Shown: positions 35,307 through 44,222, counted from the stretch's first letter. The stretch: DNA of 64,000 nucleotides from an uncultured Odoribacter sp. (GCA_900541415.1 UQJP01000004.1:84265-148264), one strand, 5' to 3'. Numbers and translations: made by a program. Notes: generated by a model not told the origin, from the sequence alone.

Positions 35307-36242
35307 ATGAAAAAAATATTAGTTACCGGGGGAGCCGGTTTTATTGGATCTCATTTATGCGAGCGCCTTTTAAACGAAGGAAATAAAGTGATATGTTTGG
35401 ACAATTTCTTTACTGGCTCAAGAGAAAACATGATGCCTATGATCGGGCATCCCGATTTTGAGTTGGTTGAAAGGGATGTGACCAGGCCCTATATTAAAGG
35501 GGTGGACGAGATTTATAATCTTGCATGTCCGGCTTCGCCTATTCATTATCAGTACGATCCGGTAAAAACCGTAACGACTTCGGTGCTCGGTGCAATCAAT
35601 ATGCTTGAACTTGCCAAAGGGGTGAATGCGAAGATTCTTCACACCTCTACCAGCGAGGTATATGGCGATCCTTTGATTCATCCGCAAGTGGAATCTTATT
35701 GGGGAAATGTCAATCCTATCGGTGTGCGCTCCTGTTATGACGAGGGAAAGCGTTGTGCGGAAACCTTGTTTATGGATTATCATCGTCAGGCTGACGTACG
35801 TATCAAAATTGTTCGCATTTTTAATACTTATGGGCCTAAAATGCAACCTCATGACGGGCGTGTGGTATCGAATTTTATTATGGCAGCCCTTCAGGGACAG
35901 GATATTGAAATATATGGAAGTGGTTCGCAAACACGAAGTTTCCAGTATATAGACGATTTGGTCGAGGGAATCGTTCGGATGATGAATACCGATGATGGTT
36001 TTATCGGGCCTGTAAATATTGGAAATCCCCGGGAATTTACGATCGCCGAACTGGCGGAGAAAGTGCTGGAGATGACAGGTTCGCGGTCGAAAATCGTTTA
36101 TAAGCCTTTGCCTTATGACGATCCGAGAAAAAGGAAGCCCGATATTTCTTTGGCCAAGGAAAAATTGGATTGGGAACCAACCGTCCGTTTGGAGGAAGGT
36201 TTGGTGAAAACAATAGAATATTTTAAAGGAATTTTGAAATAA
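35307..36242 (+). CDS. UDP-glucuronate decarboxylase (UDP-xylose synthase-like)
   Basis: 311 aa extended SDR sugar-nucleotide enzyme converting UDP-glucuronate to UDP-xylose. TGGAGFIGSHL at residues 7-17 binds NAD; the catalytic Tyr-Lys pair is in SCYDEGKRCAETL near residue 145; TSTSEVYGDP near 112 and the NTYGPKMQPHDGRVVSNF segment near 172 are typical of UXS-type enzymes. It is 35 nt after the ABC-F gene and followed by a strong terminator. UDP-xylose could feed the surface polysaccharide, but no xylosyltransferase is present here. Confidence 0.88.
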   Translation: MKKILVTGGAGFIGSHLCERLLNEGNKVICLDNFFTGSRENMMPMIGHPDFELVERDVTRPYIKGVDEIYNLACPASPIHYQYDPVKTVTTSVLGAINMLELAKGVNAKILHTSTSEVYGDPLIHPQVESYWGNVNPIGVRSCYDEGKRCAETLFMDYHRQADVRIKIVRIFNTYGPKMQPHDGRVVSNFIMAALQGQDIEIYGSGSQTRSFQYIDDLVEGIVRMMNTDDGFIGPVNIGNPREFTIAELAEKVLEMTGSRSKIVYKPLPYDDPRKRKPDISLAKEKLDWEPTVRLEEGLVKTIEYFKGILK

Positions 36243-36265
36243 AATGATCCTGTAAGGGAGGTAAG

Positions 36266-36292
36266 GGGCGTTCGGAAAGAACGCCCTTTTTT
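36266..36292 (+). terminator. Terminator after the UDP-glucuronate decarboxylase
   Basis: An 8-bp perfect stem GGGCGTTC / GAACGCCC with a 5-nt loop and six Ts. Confidence 0.92.
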
Positions 36293-36370
36293 AGTTTGTT
36301 GAAATAGGAAAAATGTAAGAAAACGGGAGGATAATGTATTTAGAGATGGTAATTTATATAAACAAAATCG

Positions 36371-36378
36371 TATATTTG
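36371..36378 (+). promoter_or_regulatory. -7 box for the glycan/protein-degradation operon
   Basis: TATATTTG fits TAnnTTTG and is followed by a ~62-nt leader to 36447. No -33 TTG is visible. This is the only candidate promoter seen for the run of genes to 44222. Confidence 0.4.
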
Positions 36379-36446
36379 ATGCCGGGAAACATTATGGCGG
36401 CGTTTGTATACGGAAATTTCTGTGTTAAATAATATAGCGATTCGGA

Positions 36447-37895
36447 ATGAAAGTAAATTTTTATTGGTTAGGATTTTTAATCTTAATGTTGGGCTGCCAG
36501 TCTGCTTCGGTTCAGACTGATTATGTGGTGATTGCCGGGAAAGGCATAGAGGGGGATACCGCTTGGTATCCGGTTGTGAAAACGTTAGCGGATAAACATC
36601 AGGCGAAAGTGCTCGCTTACCGGGAAAGTCCGGAAGAACTGTTAGGGCAACTGCGGCGGATTCGTCCCCGTTACGTGGCCGTGGTTGAGAAACCTGAAAA
36701 TTTAGGTCGGGATTATGTGATGAATATGCACCGTTTAAGCCGGGAGATTGACGACGATATTTATGCGGATTTCCTCTGGGGAATTATCACCGGATATAAC
36801 GCGCAAAATGCCATGAAAATGGTGAATAATAGCACCGAGCCTTTGGTGATCCACGATGCGGTGGCAACAATCATGGAATTGCACAGTGCTAAATGGTTCG
36901 ATCGCTATGCCTGGGTAGACGATCACGACAAGGGGCTTTGGGGTGAAAAAACATCACAGGGGGATAGCGTGACAACTTTCCGGATCGGGCCGGAGCAGGT
37001 GTTGCGGAAATTCTATGATATTTATGAAGAAGTTCAGCCGGATTTAGTGGTGACGGCGGCGCATGCCACAGAAAGGAATCTTGAAATGCCTTTTTCGTTA
37101 GGCAATATTAAAGCGAAGAATGGGGTGTTGTATGCCGATTTTCCGGGGAATCCGGAAAATTTAAAAGAAAGCGGAAAGCGGAAAGTGTATTTTGCCGTGG
37201 GAAATTGCCTGATCGGGAACGTGAATCAAACTCCGGAGAGTATGGCTGTTGCCTGGATGAATAGCGGGAATGCGGCTACGATGATCGGATATGTGGTGAC
37301 AACCTGGCATGGGCGGAACGGTTGGGGAGGCTTGAAATATTGGTTGACCACTCCGGGACGTTATTCGCTGGCAGAGGCTATATTTCTGAATCAACAGGAT
37401 TTGATTCATCAGCTGAACGACTGGAATCCTAAATTAGTAACCCTGGATTATCCGTTCGATGCGAAAAATGAGTTTGCTGAAGGGCGTAAGCAAATTATCG
37501 ATTCTACGGGAATCGTTCCTAACCACGACCAGTTGGGATTTTTACATGACCGGGATGTGCTGGCCTATTACGGAGATCCGAAATGGGAGGTACGTTTGCA
37601 GGAAATACCGGAGGAAAACGATTTCTCGGTTACTTCGGAAATACAAGGAAAAAAATGTGTGGTAACGGTTACAACTTCGGAAGCATTCAGTTTGGAAAGG
37701 CTGAAAGGAGATCATTTTAAGCAGGAGCATGTACTCGATTTACCGTTCAGCTATTTTTTCCCGGAACGTTTGAATAATCCGCGTTTATCGGCAGGGCAAA
37801 ACTGGAAAGTTGCTTTAGATGAAAATTTCCTGCTGATTTACGAGCCGGAATTCGAGCCGGGTAAAACCTATACCGTGGAACTCGATATTGATTAA
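36447..37895 (+). CDS. Lipoprotein with gingipain/caspase-like (clan CD) His-Cys pair, putative cysteine peptidase
   Basis: 482 aa. The signal ends in a lipobox, LMLGC, with the lipid-anchored Cys at residue 17. The core resembles peptidases of the caspase-gingipain fold. A parallel-sheet start (DYVVIAGKG) comes first. AAHAT follows with H206, then AVGNCLIGNV with C254, giving a His-then-Cys order and 48-residue spacing close to that of C25 enzymes. Downstream is a GYVVTTWHGRNGWGG segment and a hydrophobic helix. The C-terminal ~130 residues look like a beta-rich add-on domain. Its role would be cleavage of proteins at the cell surface or periplasm. I do not recognise a characterised homologue; peptidase function is inferred. 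It leads an operon with a GH36, a metzincin-like protease and a GH20. Confidence 0.6.
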   Translation: MKVNFYWLGFLILMLGCQSASVQTDYVVIAGKGIEGDTAWYPVVKTLADKHQAKVLAYRESPEELLGQLRRIRPRYVAVVEKPENLGRDYVMNMHRLSREIDDDIYADFLWGIITGYNAQNAMKMVNNSTEPLVIHDAVATIMELHSAKWFDRYAWVDDHDKGLWGEKTSQGDSVTTFRIGPEQVLRKFYDIYEEVQPDLVVTAAHATERNLEMPFSLGNIKAKNGVLYADFPGNPENLKESGKRKVYFAVGNCLIGNVNQTPESMAVAWMNSGNAATMIGYVVTTWHGRNGWGGLKYWLTTPGRYSLAEAIFLNQQDLIHQLNDWNPKLVTLDYPFDAKNEFAEGRKQIIDSTGIVPNHDQLGFLHDRDVLAYYGDPKWEVRLQEIPEENDFSVTSEIQGKKCVVTVTTSEAFSLERLKGDHFKQEHVLDLPFSYFFPERLNNPRLSAGQNWKVALDENFLLIYEPEFEPGKTYTVELDID

Positions 37896-37937
37896 ACCTG
37901 AAAAATCTATTTATTAAGTATATCTAATATTGTAAAT

Positions 37938-40094
37938 ATGGTAAGAACAATCATCACTTTTTTATTTTTAATCAGTTTTGGAGTTGTATCCGTATGCGGA
38001 GCGCCGAACGAATTTATCCGGATAGGAACGAACTCAACAGACTTGATTTTTAAAGTAGGGAAAAACGGACGTTTATACCAGTCTTATCTGGGACAAAAAT
38101 TACAGAACGAATCTGAATTCGGTTATTTAAAGCAAGGGCGCGAGGCTTACCTTACGCATGGTATGGAAGATTACTTCGAGCCTGCTATCCGGGTGTTGCA
38201 TAACGATGGTAACCCTTCTTTGCTCTTGAAGTTCGTGTCTTCGGAAGTCAACCGGAAGAGTGATAATGTGACGGAAACGGTCATTCTTTTGAAAGATGAT
38301 AAATATCCGGTGGAAGTGAAATTATTCTTTACAGCTTTTGCTGAAGAGAATGTAATTAAGACACATGCGGAAATTTCACATCAGGAGAAGAAGCCTGTGG
38401 TTTTATATAATTATGCGTCTTCCCTGTTGCATTTGAATGCGGCTAAGTATTGGCTGACTGAATTTAGCGGGAATTGGGCGCACGAGGTGAATATGACCGA
38501 AAGACAGCTTGATTTCGGTAAAAAGATCGTAGATACCAAATTGGGTTCCCGTGCCAATCTTTTTTGTTCTCCTTATTTCATGATTTCTTTGAATGCTCCG
38601 GTGCAGGAAGATGCAGGCGAAGTGTTGCTGGGAACGGTGAATTGGACCGGAAATTTCCGGTTTACTTTTGAAGTGGATGAGCAGAACGGATTGCGGATTC
38701 ATTCCGGCATCAATCCTTATGCTTCGGAATATAGCCTTAAACCGAAAGAAGTGTTCTCTACTCCTGAATTTGTGTTCACTTATAGTACTGTGGGGAAGGG
38801 ACAGGCCAGTCGTGACCTGCATCGCTGGGCGCGTAAATATCAGTTGAAAGACGGAGAAAAAGGCCGGATGACGCTTTTGAATAATTGGGAAGCCACTTAT
38901 TTTGATTTCAATGAAGATAAATTAGTCCATTTATTCGACGAGGCTAAGAAGCTGGGGGTAGATATGTTTTTGCTGGATGACGGCTGGTTTGGAAATAAAT
39001 ATCCGCGCAGCAGCGATCATCAGGGCTTGGGCGACTGGAAAGAAACTGTCGATAAGCTACCGAATGGGATTGGGAAATTGGTGAAAGAAGCCAATGCACG
39101 TGGTTTGAAATTCGGTTTATGGATCGAGCCGGAAATGGTGAATCCGAAAAGTGAATTATATGAAAAACACAAAGATTGGGTGATTCATTTGCCGAACCGG
39201 GATGAATATTATTTCCGTAATCAGCTCGTACTCGACCTGAGCAATCCGGCTGTGCAGGACTATGTATTCGGCATTGTGGATGATTTAATGCAGAAATATC
39301 CGGGGATTGCTTATTTCAAATGGGATTGTAATAGCCCGATCACGAATATTTATTCGGTTTATTTGAAAGATAAGCAGTCGCATTTGTATATCGAGCATGT
39401 ACGTGGGCTCTACAAGGTGCTGGAACGTATTCAACAAAAATATCCGGAATTGCCGATGATGTTGTGTTCCGGTGGTGGTGGGCGTGCCGATTATGAAGCG
39501 TTGAAATATTTTACGGAGTTTTGGCCGAGCGATAATACCGATCCTTTGGAACGTATTTTTATCCAGTGGGGATATTCTCATTTCTTCCCGTCCAAAAGCA
39601 TGGCTGCCCATGTCACCTCCTGGGGAAACCAGCCTTTGAAATTTAAGGTCGATGTTGCCGCTATGTGTAAGCTGGGATTTGATATTCGGGTCGATAAAAT
39701 GAATGAAAACGAAGTGACCTTTTGCCGTCAGGCGGTGGATAATTTCCGTCGGTTGGCTCCTGTTACGCTGGACGGTGATCTTTTCCGGCTCGTTTCTCCG
39801 TATGAAGGCGAGCATGCCGCGATTATGTATGCTACTCCCGGTCAGGAAAAGGCTGTTGTTTTTGCATTCGATATGCATCCCCGTTACGGAGAATTCTTGC
39901 AACCTGTGCGTTTGCAGGGATTAGATGCCGGTAAAAACTATAAAATAGAGGAGATCAACCTGATGCCGGGTGCGCGTTCTTCTTTAAGAGATAACGGGAA
40001 AGTATATTCCGGTGATTATCTGATGAAGGTGGGATTGAATTTGTTTTCCACCGGGCATTTGAGAAGTCATGTATTAGAGATTACAGCTCAATAA
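37938..40094 (+). CDS. Alpha-galactosidase, GH36 family, secreted
   Basis: 718 aa with a signal peptide (ends VCGA near residue 21). Hydrolyses terminal alpha-galactosyl residues with retention of configuration. An N-terminal beta-sandwich (to ~310) precedes the TIM barrel with the DDGWFG motif near residue 350, the nucleophile D463 in KWDCN, and the acid/base D532 in the SDNTD motif. A C-terminal beta domain follows. This is the normal GH36 plan for bacterial enzymes of about 720-730 aa. Substrates could be blood-group-B-type or other alpha-Gal caps on glycoproteins, or plant galactosides; the protease neighbours favour glycoprotein. The next gene starts 4 nt after the stop. Confidence 0.93.
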   Translation: MVRTIITFLFLISFGVVSVCGAPNEFIRIGTNSTDLIFKVGKNGRLYQSYLGQKLQNESEFGYLKQGREAYLTHGMEDYFEPAIRVLHNDGNPSLLLKFVSSEVNRKSDNVTETVILLKDDKYPVEVKLFFTAFAEENVIKTHAEISHQEKKPVVLYNYASSLLHLNAAKYWLTEFSGNWAHEVNMTERQLDFGKKIVDTKLGSRANLFCSPYFMISLNAPVQEDAGEVLLGTVNWTGNFRFTFEVDEQNGLRIHSGINPYASEYSLKPKEVFSTPEFVFTYSTVGKGQASRDLHRWARKYQLKDGEKGRMTLLNNWEATYFDFNEDKLVHLFDEAKKLGVDMFLLDDGWFGNKYPRSSDHQGLGDWKETVDKLPNGIGKLVKEANARGLKFGLWIEPEMVNPKSELYEKHKDWVIHLPNRDEYYFRNQLVLDLSNPAVQDYVFGIVDDLMQKYPGIAYFKWDCNSPITNIYSVYLKDKQSHLYIEHVRGLYKVLERIQQKYPELPMMLCSGGGGRADYEALKYFTEFWPSDNTDPLERIFIQWGYSHFFPSKSMAAHVTSWGNQPLKFKVDVAAMCKLGFDIRVDKMNENEVTFCRQAVDNFRRLAPVTLDGDLFRLVSPYEGEHAAIMYATPGQEKAVVFAFDMHPRYGEFLQPVRLQGLDAGKNYKIEEINLMPGARSSLRDNGKVYSGDYLMKVGLNLFSTGHLRSHVLEITAQ

Positions 40095-40098
40095 ATTT

Positions 40099-41211
40099 AT
40101 GAAGAAAATATTTACATGCGGGGCATTGATTCTTTTGTTCCTGGCTATCGGTTCGATGGCTAAGGCAAAAGAGCCTTATAAATTGAATGTGATTTATTTT
40201 TTGCCACAGGGTGACCAGCCTGTTGAGGGATATGAAAGTCGCCTGAACGACCTGCTTTTGTATGTGCAGGATTTTTATCGCCATGAAATGAAGCGGAACG
40301 GATTCGGAAATAAAACTTTCGGCCTGGAAAAAACGTCGGATAAGCGGGTAAAGATTTTAGTGATAAGGGGAAAATACGATATTCCGTATTATAGTTACGA
40401 TAACGGAGGAGGCTGGAAGGCCGAGAGGGAAATCGAGGCATATTTCAAAGCGAATCCCGGCACGAAGAAAAGCCACCATGCTTTGGTTATCATGCCTTCG
40501 ACGAGCGGCGACGATATGAATCCCGGAGGGGTGCCCTTCTATGGGATTGGGAAATATTGTTTTGCTTTAGATTATAAGTATTTCGATATTAAATACCTGG
40601 GCGAGGATTCTGAAAAAGGGCGTTTGCTCACGAAGTGGTTTGGCGGTATGGCTCATGAATTGGGACATGGGTTGAATTTGCCTCATAATAAGGAACAGGT
40701 GAGTGTGGGAAAAGAACATGGAACTGCTCTCATGGGATCGGGAAATTATACTTTCGGACAGAAACCGACTTTCCTGACCAAGGCGAGTTGTGCCATATTG
40801 AATAATTGCGAGGTATTTGCCCAAAAGGAAATGGAATATTATAATAAAAATACCGGGTTTCAATTGAAGGAGATGGAGGTGGATTTTCCGGGAACTTCTT
40901 TGCCTGCCGATGAAATTGTGGTAAAAGGTGTCTTTGAAACCAAAATCCCGGTAAATGCGGTGAATGTGTATGTCGATCATGCTCCTTTCGGTCAGGTAAA
41001 TAATGATTACGATGCTGAATCGTGGACTGTGAAGCCGGATAAAAATAACCATTTTGCGCTTCGGATTCCTTGTAAGGAATTGCATACAAAACATATCGAC
41101 AGTTTTCAGGTGAGAGTTCGTTTTTTGTTTGAAAATGGGATCATTACGACGCAAACTGCCGATTTTAAGTGGAATGATTTAGTGCCTTACCGTTTTAATA
41201 AAATAAAATGA
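40099..41211 (+). CDS. Secreted metzincin-like zinc metalloprotease
   Basis: 370 aa with a signal peptide (MKKIFTCGALILLFLAIG...AKA). The zinc site is HELGHGLNLPH at residues 186-196, that is HExxHxxNxxH: three histidines and a catalytic Glu as in metzincins, but with Asn where the family Gly is usual. A candidate Met-turn follows at M212 in ALMGSG. The ~130-residue C-terminal part (from about 245) is beta-rich and may be a carbohydrate- or protein-binding add-on. It overlaps the next gene by 4 nt (ATGA). The exact peptidase family is not recognised. Activity on host or dietary glycoproteins is inferred from its glycosidase neighbours. Confidence 0.68.
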   Translation: MKKIFTCGALILLFLAIGSMAKAKEPYKLNVIYFLPQGDQPVEGYESRLNDLLLYVQDFYRHEMKRNGFGNKTFGLEKTSDKRVKILVIRGKYDIPYYSYDNGGGWKAEREIEAYFKANPGTKKSHHALVIMPSTSGDDMNPGGVPFYGIGKYCFALDYKYFDIKYLGEDSEKGRLLTKWFGGMAHELGHGLNLPHNKEQVSVGKEHGTALMGSGNYTFGQKPTFLTKASCAILNNCEVFAQKEMEYYNKNTGFQLKEMEVDFPGTSLPADEIVVKGVFETKIPVNAVNVYVDHAPFGQVNNDYDAESWTVKPDKNNHFALRIPCKELHTKHIDSFQVRVRFLFENGIITTQTADFKWNDLVPYRFNKIK

Positions 41212-42800
41212 TGAAGAGATTTTTCGCAGTATTTTTACTTTTAGCTTTGTTATTGCCGCTTGCCGGAAAATCCGAAAACGGCGTTATTCCCGTTCCTTTG
41301 CAGGTAATTCCGGGAAATGGAAAAACCGTATTTACATTTAGCCCTGCTTCCCGGATTGTTATGACTGCTTCGGGACTGACAACGGAAGCCCATGAATTAC
41401 AGCGGATTGTAGAACACCGCACAGGCATGGAACTCCCTATTTCCGAGGGGAAAGCTCAAGGTAAAGCTGCTATCAATCTGGCTTTGTCGGATGATATAGA
41501 AGGTGAGGAGGGGTATTGCCTGGAAATCAATGCAAAAACGATTACCATTACCGGAAAAACCACAGCCGGAGTGTATTATGGAATCAAAACATTAGACCAA
41601 TTATTGATCGGTGACGGCGGCGCTGGAAAGAAACAAAGTTTGGCTGCGGTGAAGATTATCGACCGTCCCCGGTTCGGGTATCGTGCGCTGATGCTCGATC
41701 CTGCCCGTCATTTTATCCCGGTTCAGGATATTAAGCGTTATATCGACCAGATGGTGAAATTCAAGTTTAATGTTCTTCATTTACACCTTTCCGACGACCA
41801 GGGATGGCGTATTGAAATCAAGAAATATCCTTTGCTGACGGAAATCGGTTCGAAGAGAAAAGAAACCGACGGAGATAAAAGGCCGCACGGCGGGTTTTAT
41901 ACTCAGGAGCAGATGAAGGAACTTATCGCTTACGCCGCCGAACGACATATCGAAATTATCCCTGAGATCGATGTGCCGGGACATAGCGTGGCTGCCATTG
42001 CCGCTTATCCGTGGCTCACTTGCCTGAATCCGGTGGAAGTACGGACAACGGCGGGAGTATCTAAGGATTTGCTATGTGCCGGAAATGAGAAAGTATACGA
42101 ATTTTATTCCAATGTGCTGGATGAATTGTGTGTTTTATTCCCTTCTTCCAAATTTCATTTGGGCGGTGACGAAGCACCTTTAGACCATTGGAAACAATGT
42201 GAAAAGTGCCAGACTTTTATGAAGGCTAAAGGCTTCAACCGGGAACAGCAGTTAATGAGCTACTTTTTTAACCGGATGAACGAGGTGTTGGTAAAACATG
42301 GAAAAACTCCATTATTCTGGTATGAACTGGATGTTCCCAATTATCCGGCGAATACGGTGACTTATGCCTGGAGGTGGGGACTGACGCCTAAAGTGATAGA
42401 GCGGTCGCGCGAATTGGGCTGTAAAGTGATTTGCGCTCCCGGCGAATACGCTTATTTCGATTATCCCCAATGGGCGGGCGATATGCCGGAAGTAAATTGG
42501 GGCATGCCTCTTATTCCGCTCCGGAAGGCGTACGAATTTGATCCGGGCTATGGATTACCTCAGGAGCAGCAGGCGCATATTATCGGCGTGGAAGCTACGT
42601 TGTGGGGAGAATGTATTAAAAATATGGATCGTGCTTTTTATATGACTTTCCCCCGTGCTTTGGCTTTGTCGGAAGCCGGATGGAGCACCATGGAGAACCG
42701 GGACTGGGAATCCTTTAAACAGAGGATGTTGCCCCTGCTGTCCGATTTGATGCGGGAAGGTGTGAATTTCAGAGTGCCTTACGAATGTATGGGAAAATAA
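41208..42800 (+). CDS. GH20 beta-N-acetylhexosaminidase, secreted
   Basis: 530 aa with a signal peptide (ending LPLAGKS near residue 23). It has a GH20b domain (about 30-150), then a TIM barrel beginning at the RFGYRALMLDPARHF segment; the catalytic pair is D321-E322 in HLGGDEAP. This is the standard bacterial exo-hexosaminidase size, unlike the longer GH20 at 7241. It removes terminal GlcNAc or GalNAc after outer sugars such as alpha-Gal are cleaved. Its start codon overlaps the stop of the metalloprotease (ATGA), so expression is coupled. CutC follows after 13 nt. Confidence 0.93.
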   Translation: MMKRFFAVFLLLALLLPLAGKSENGVIPVPLQVIPGNGKTVFTFSPASRIVMTASGLTTEAHELQRIVEHRTGMELPISEGKAQGKAAINLALSDDIEGEEGYCLEINAKTITITGKTTAGVYYGIKTLDQLLIGDGGAGKKQSLAAVKIIDRPRFGYRALMLDPARHFIPVQDIKRYIDQMVKFKFNVLHLHLSDDQGWRIEIKKYPLLTEIGSKRKETDGDKRPHGGFYTQEQMKELIAYAAERHIEIIPEIDVPGHSVAAIAAYPWLTCLNPVEVRTTAGVSKDLLCAGNEKVYEFYSNVLDELCVLFPSSKFHLGGDEAPLDHWKQCEKCQTFMKAKGFNREQQLMSYFFNRMNEVLVKHGKTPLFWYELDVPNYPANTVTYAWRWGLTPKVIERSRELGCKVICAPGEYAYFDYPQWAGDMPEVNWGMPLIPLRKAYEFDPGYGLPQEQQAHIIGVEATLWGECIKNMDRAFYMTFPRALALSEAGWSTMENRDWESFKQRMLPLLSDLMREGVNFRVPYECMGK

Positions 42801-42813
42801 GTTTTTGATCGAT

Positions 42814-43545
42814 ATGGAGATAGAGGTATGTGCCTATTCGCTCGAATCGTGTTTGGCTGCTCAGGAGGCAGGAGCCAACCGGGTTGAATTGTGTGCTGCG
42901 ATGTATGATGGGGGAACAACGCCTCCGGCGGGAATGATCCGCCTGGCCAGGGAATTGCTGAACATCGAATTGTATGTGATGATTCGTCCCCGTGGCGGTG
43001 ATTTTTTATATTCGGAATTGGAATTCCGGCAGATGAAAGAAGATTTGTCGTTTGCTAAAAGTTGTGGGGCAGACGGAGTGGTTATCGGTTTGCTGGACGA
43101 AGAAGGCCGTGTGGATGTGGTGCGTACCCGTGAATTGGTGGAACTGGCTGCTCCTATGAAAGTGACTTTTCACCGGGCTTTTGATATGACAGCGGATTAT
43201 CACCGGGCTTTAGAAGATGTGATTTGTTCGGGATGTTACCGGATATTGACTTCCGGACAGAGCAATACAGCCCCGGAAGGCATCGGGGTTTTGCAGGAAT
43301 TGGTGCGGGAAAGTGCCGGGCGTATCCGGATTATGGCAGGAAGCGGTGTGAATGGCGATAATGCCCGGCTGCTGGCTGCCACCGGGATAGATGCTTTGCA
43401 TCTTAGCGGTAAAAGTAGCCGGGACAGCCTTATGAAATACCGGAATCCATCTGTTTTTATGGGAGGTGTTCCGGGCATCCCGGAATATGAAATCGTGTAT
43501 AGCGACCGGGAAAAGGTGAGTCAGGTGGTACAATTGTTTAAATAA
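42814..43545 (+). CDS. cutC: CutC family protein
   Basis: 243 aa cytosolic TIM-barrel protein of the CutC family, named for copper homeostasis although the biochemical role is unsettled. MEIEVCAYSLESCLAAQEAGANRVELC is at the N-terminus (quoted in parts), and the TFHRAFDM segment near residue 125 and ILTSGQ near 150 are hallmark regions. I start at the ATG at 42814, which gives the family N-terminus; an upstream in-frame TTG is ignored. In Bacteroides the family is often next to hexosaminidases and other glycan genes, which suggests a sugar-related role here; that is inference from context. Confidence 0.93.
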   Translation: MEIEVCAYSLESCLAAQEAGANRVELCAAMYDGGTTPPAGMIRLARELLNIELYVMIRPRGGDFLYSELEFRQMKEDLSFAKSCGADGVVIGLLDEEGRVDVVRTRELVELAAPMKVTFHRAFDMTADYHRALEDVICSGCYRILTSGQSNTAPEGIGVLQELVRESAGRIRIMAGSGVNGDNARLLAATGIDALHLSGKSSRDSLMKYRNPSVFMGGVPGIPEYEIVYSDREKVSQVVQLFK

Positions 43546-43556
43546 GCTATGGAAAT

Positions 43557-44222
43557 ATGAATGCGTTTTCCGTGAAAAATATATGGGCTATATGGCTGGT
43601 GGCGGTATTGCTGACGGGGTGTAAAGGGTCGTTTACCGACGATGAGATGAAGGTCGTCCGGGAAGGCGAAGGGGTGATGCGTTTGTGGACGGTGGAAAAA
43701 CCTCAGGAAGAGGCTTTTTTGCGACAAAAGGCAAGACCGTTGCAGGTTACCGATGGAATGTCGGAAACTTATCAGATGCTCAAGAAGAGAATGCTGGCCA
43801 CGGTGACGGATACGGCTAATCCCGGAGTGGGGATCGCTGCTCCGCAGGTGGGGGTGAGTTGCCGTTTAATTGCTGTGCAACGTTTTGATAAAGAGGGGGA
43901 ACCCTTTGAATTTTACCTCAATCCGAAAATCGTTCGTTATTCCGAAGAAAAAGTGTGTGGGCCGGAGGGGTGTTTGTCGATACCGAATGTCGTGGATAGT
44001 GTTTGGCGTTACAATGAAATTATAATCAGCTATAAAGAAGATCCCTGGGTGGAAAGAAGGGACGAGGTGTCTGCTACGGGGATTCACCGGTCTATAAAAA
44101 TAAAGCAGGATTTAACTTCTAAGGAAGAAACGATCCGGGGATTTACGGCTGTGATCTTTCAGCATGAAATCGATCATCTGGACGGCATCCTGTTTACCGA
44201 CCGGGTACAGGATAAAAAGTAA
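43557..44222 (+). CDS. Lipoprotein peptide deformylase (exported PDF)
   Basis: 221 aa with all three catalytic motifs of peptide deformylase: GVGIAAPQVG at residues 90-99, EGCLS at 137-141 with metal ligand C139, and HEIDH at 203-207 with two His ligands and the catalytic Glu. Normal deformylase is cytosolic and acts on nascent chains. Here the protein begins with a lipoprotein signal: a hydrophobic stretch at residues 9-19 and the lipobox LLTGC with Cys22. That predicts transport across the inner membrane and lipid anchoring. An insertion of about 15 residues (RDEVSATGIHRSIKIK region) precedes the last motif. It is the last gene of the tight run from 36447. Substrate outside the cytosol is unknown; formyl-Met peptides are the natural guess. 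Confidence 0.88.
   Translation: MNAFSVKNIWAIWLVAVLLTGCKGSFTDDEMKVVREGEGVMRLWTVEKPQEEAFLRQKARPLQVTDGMSETYQMLKKRMLATVTDTANPGVGIAAPQVGVSCRLIAVQRFDKEGEPFEFYLNPKIVRYSEEKVCGPEGCLSIPNVVDSVWRYNEIIISYKEDPWVERRDEVSATGIHRSIKIKQDLTSKEETIRGFTAVIFQHEIDHLDGILFTDRVQDKK

Noticed and set aside
35418..35930. 170-codon minus-strand frame inside the UDP-glucuronate decarboxylase gene
   Set aside because: It is a shadow of a well-conserved gene, with no start context or motifs.
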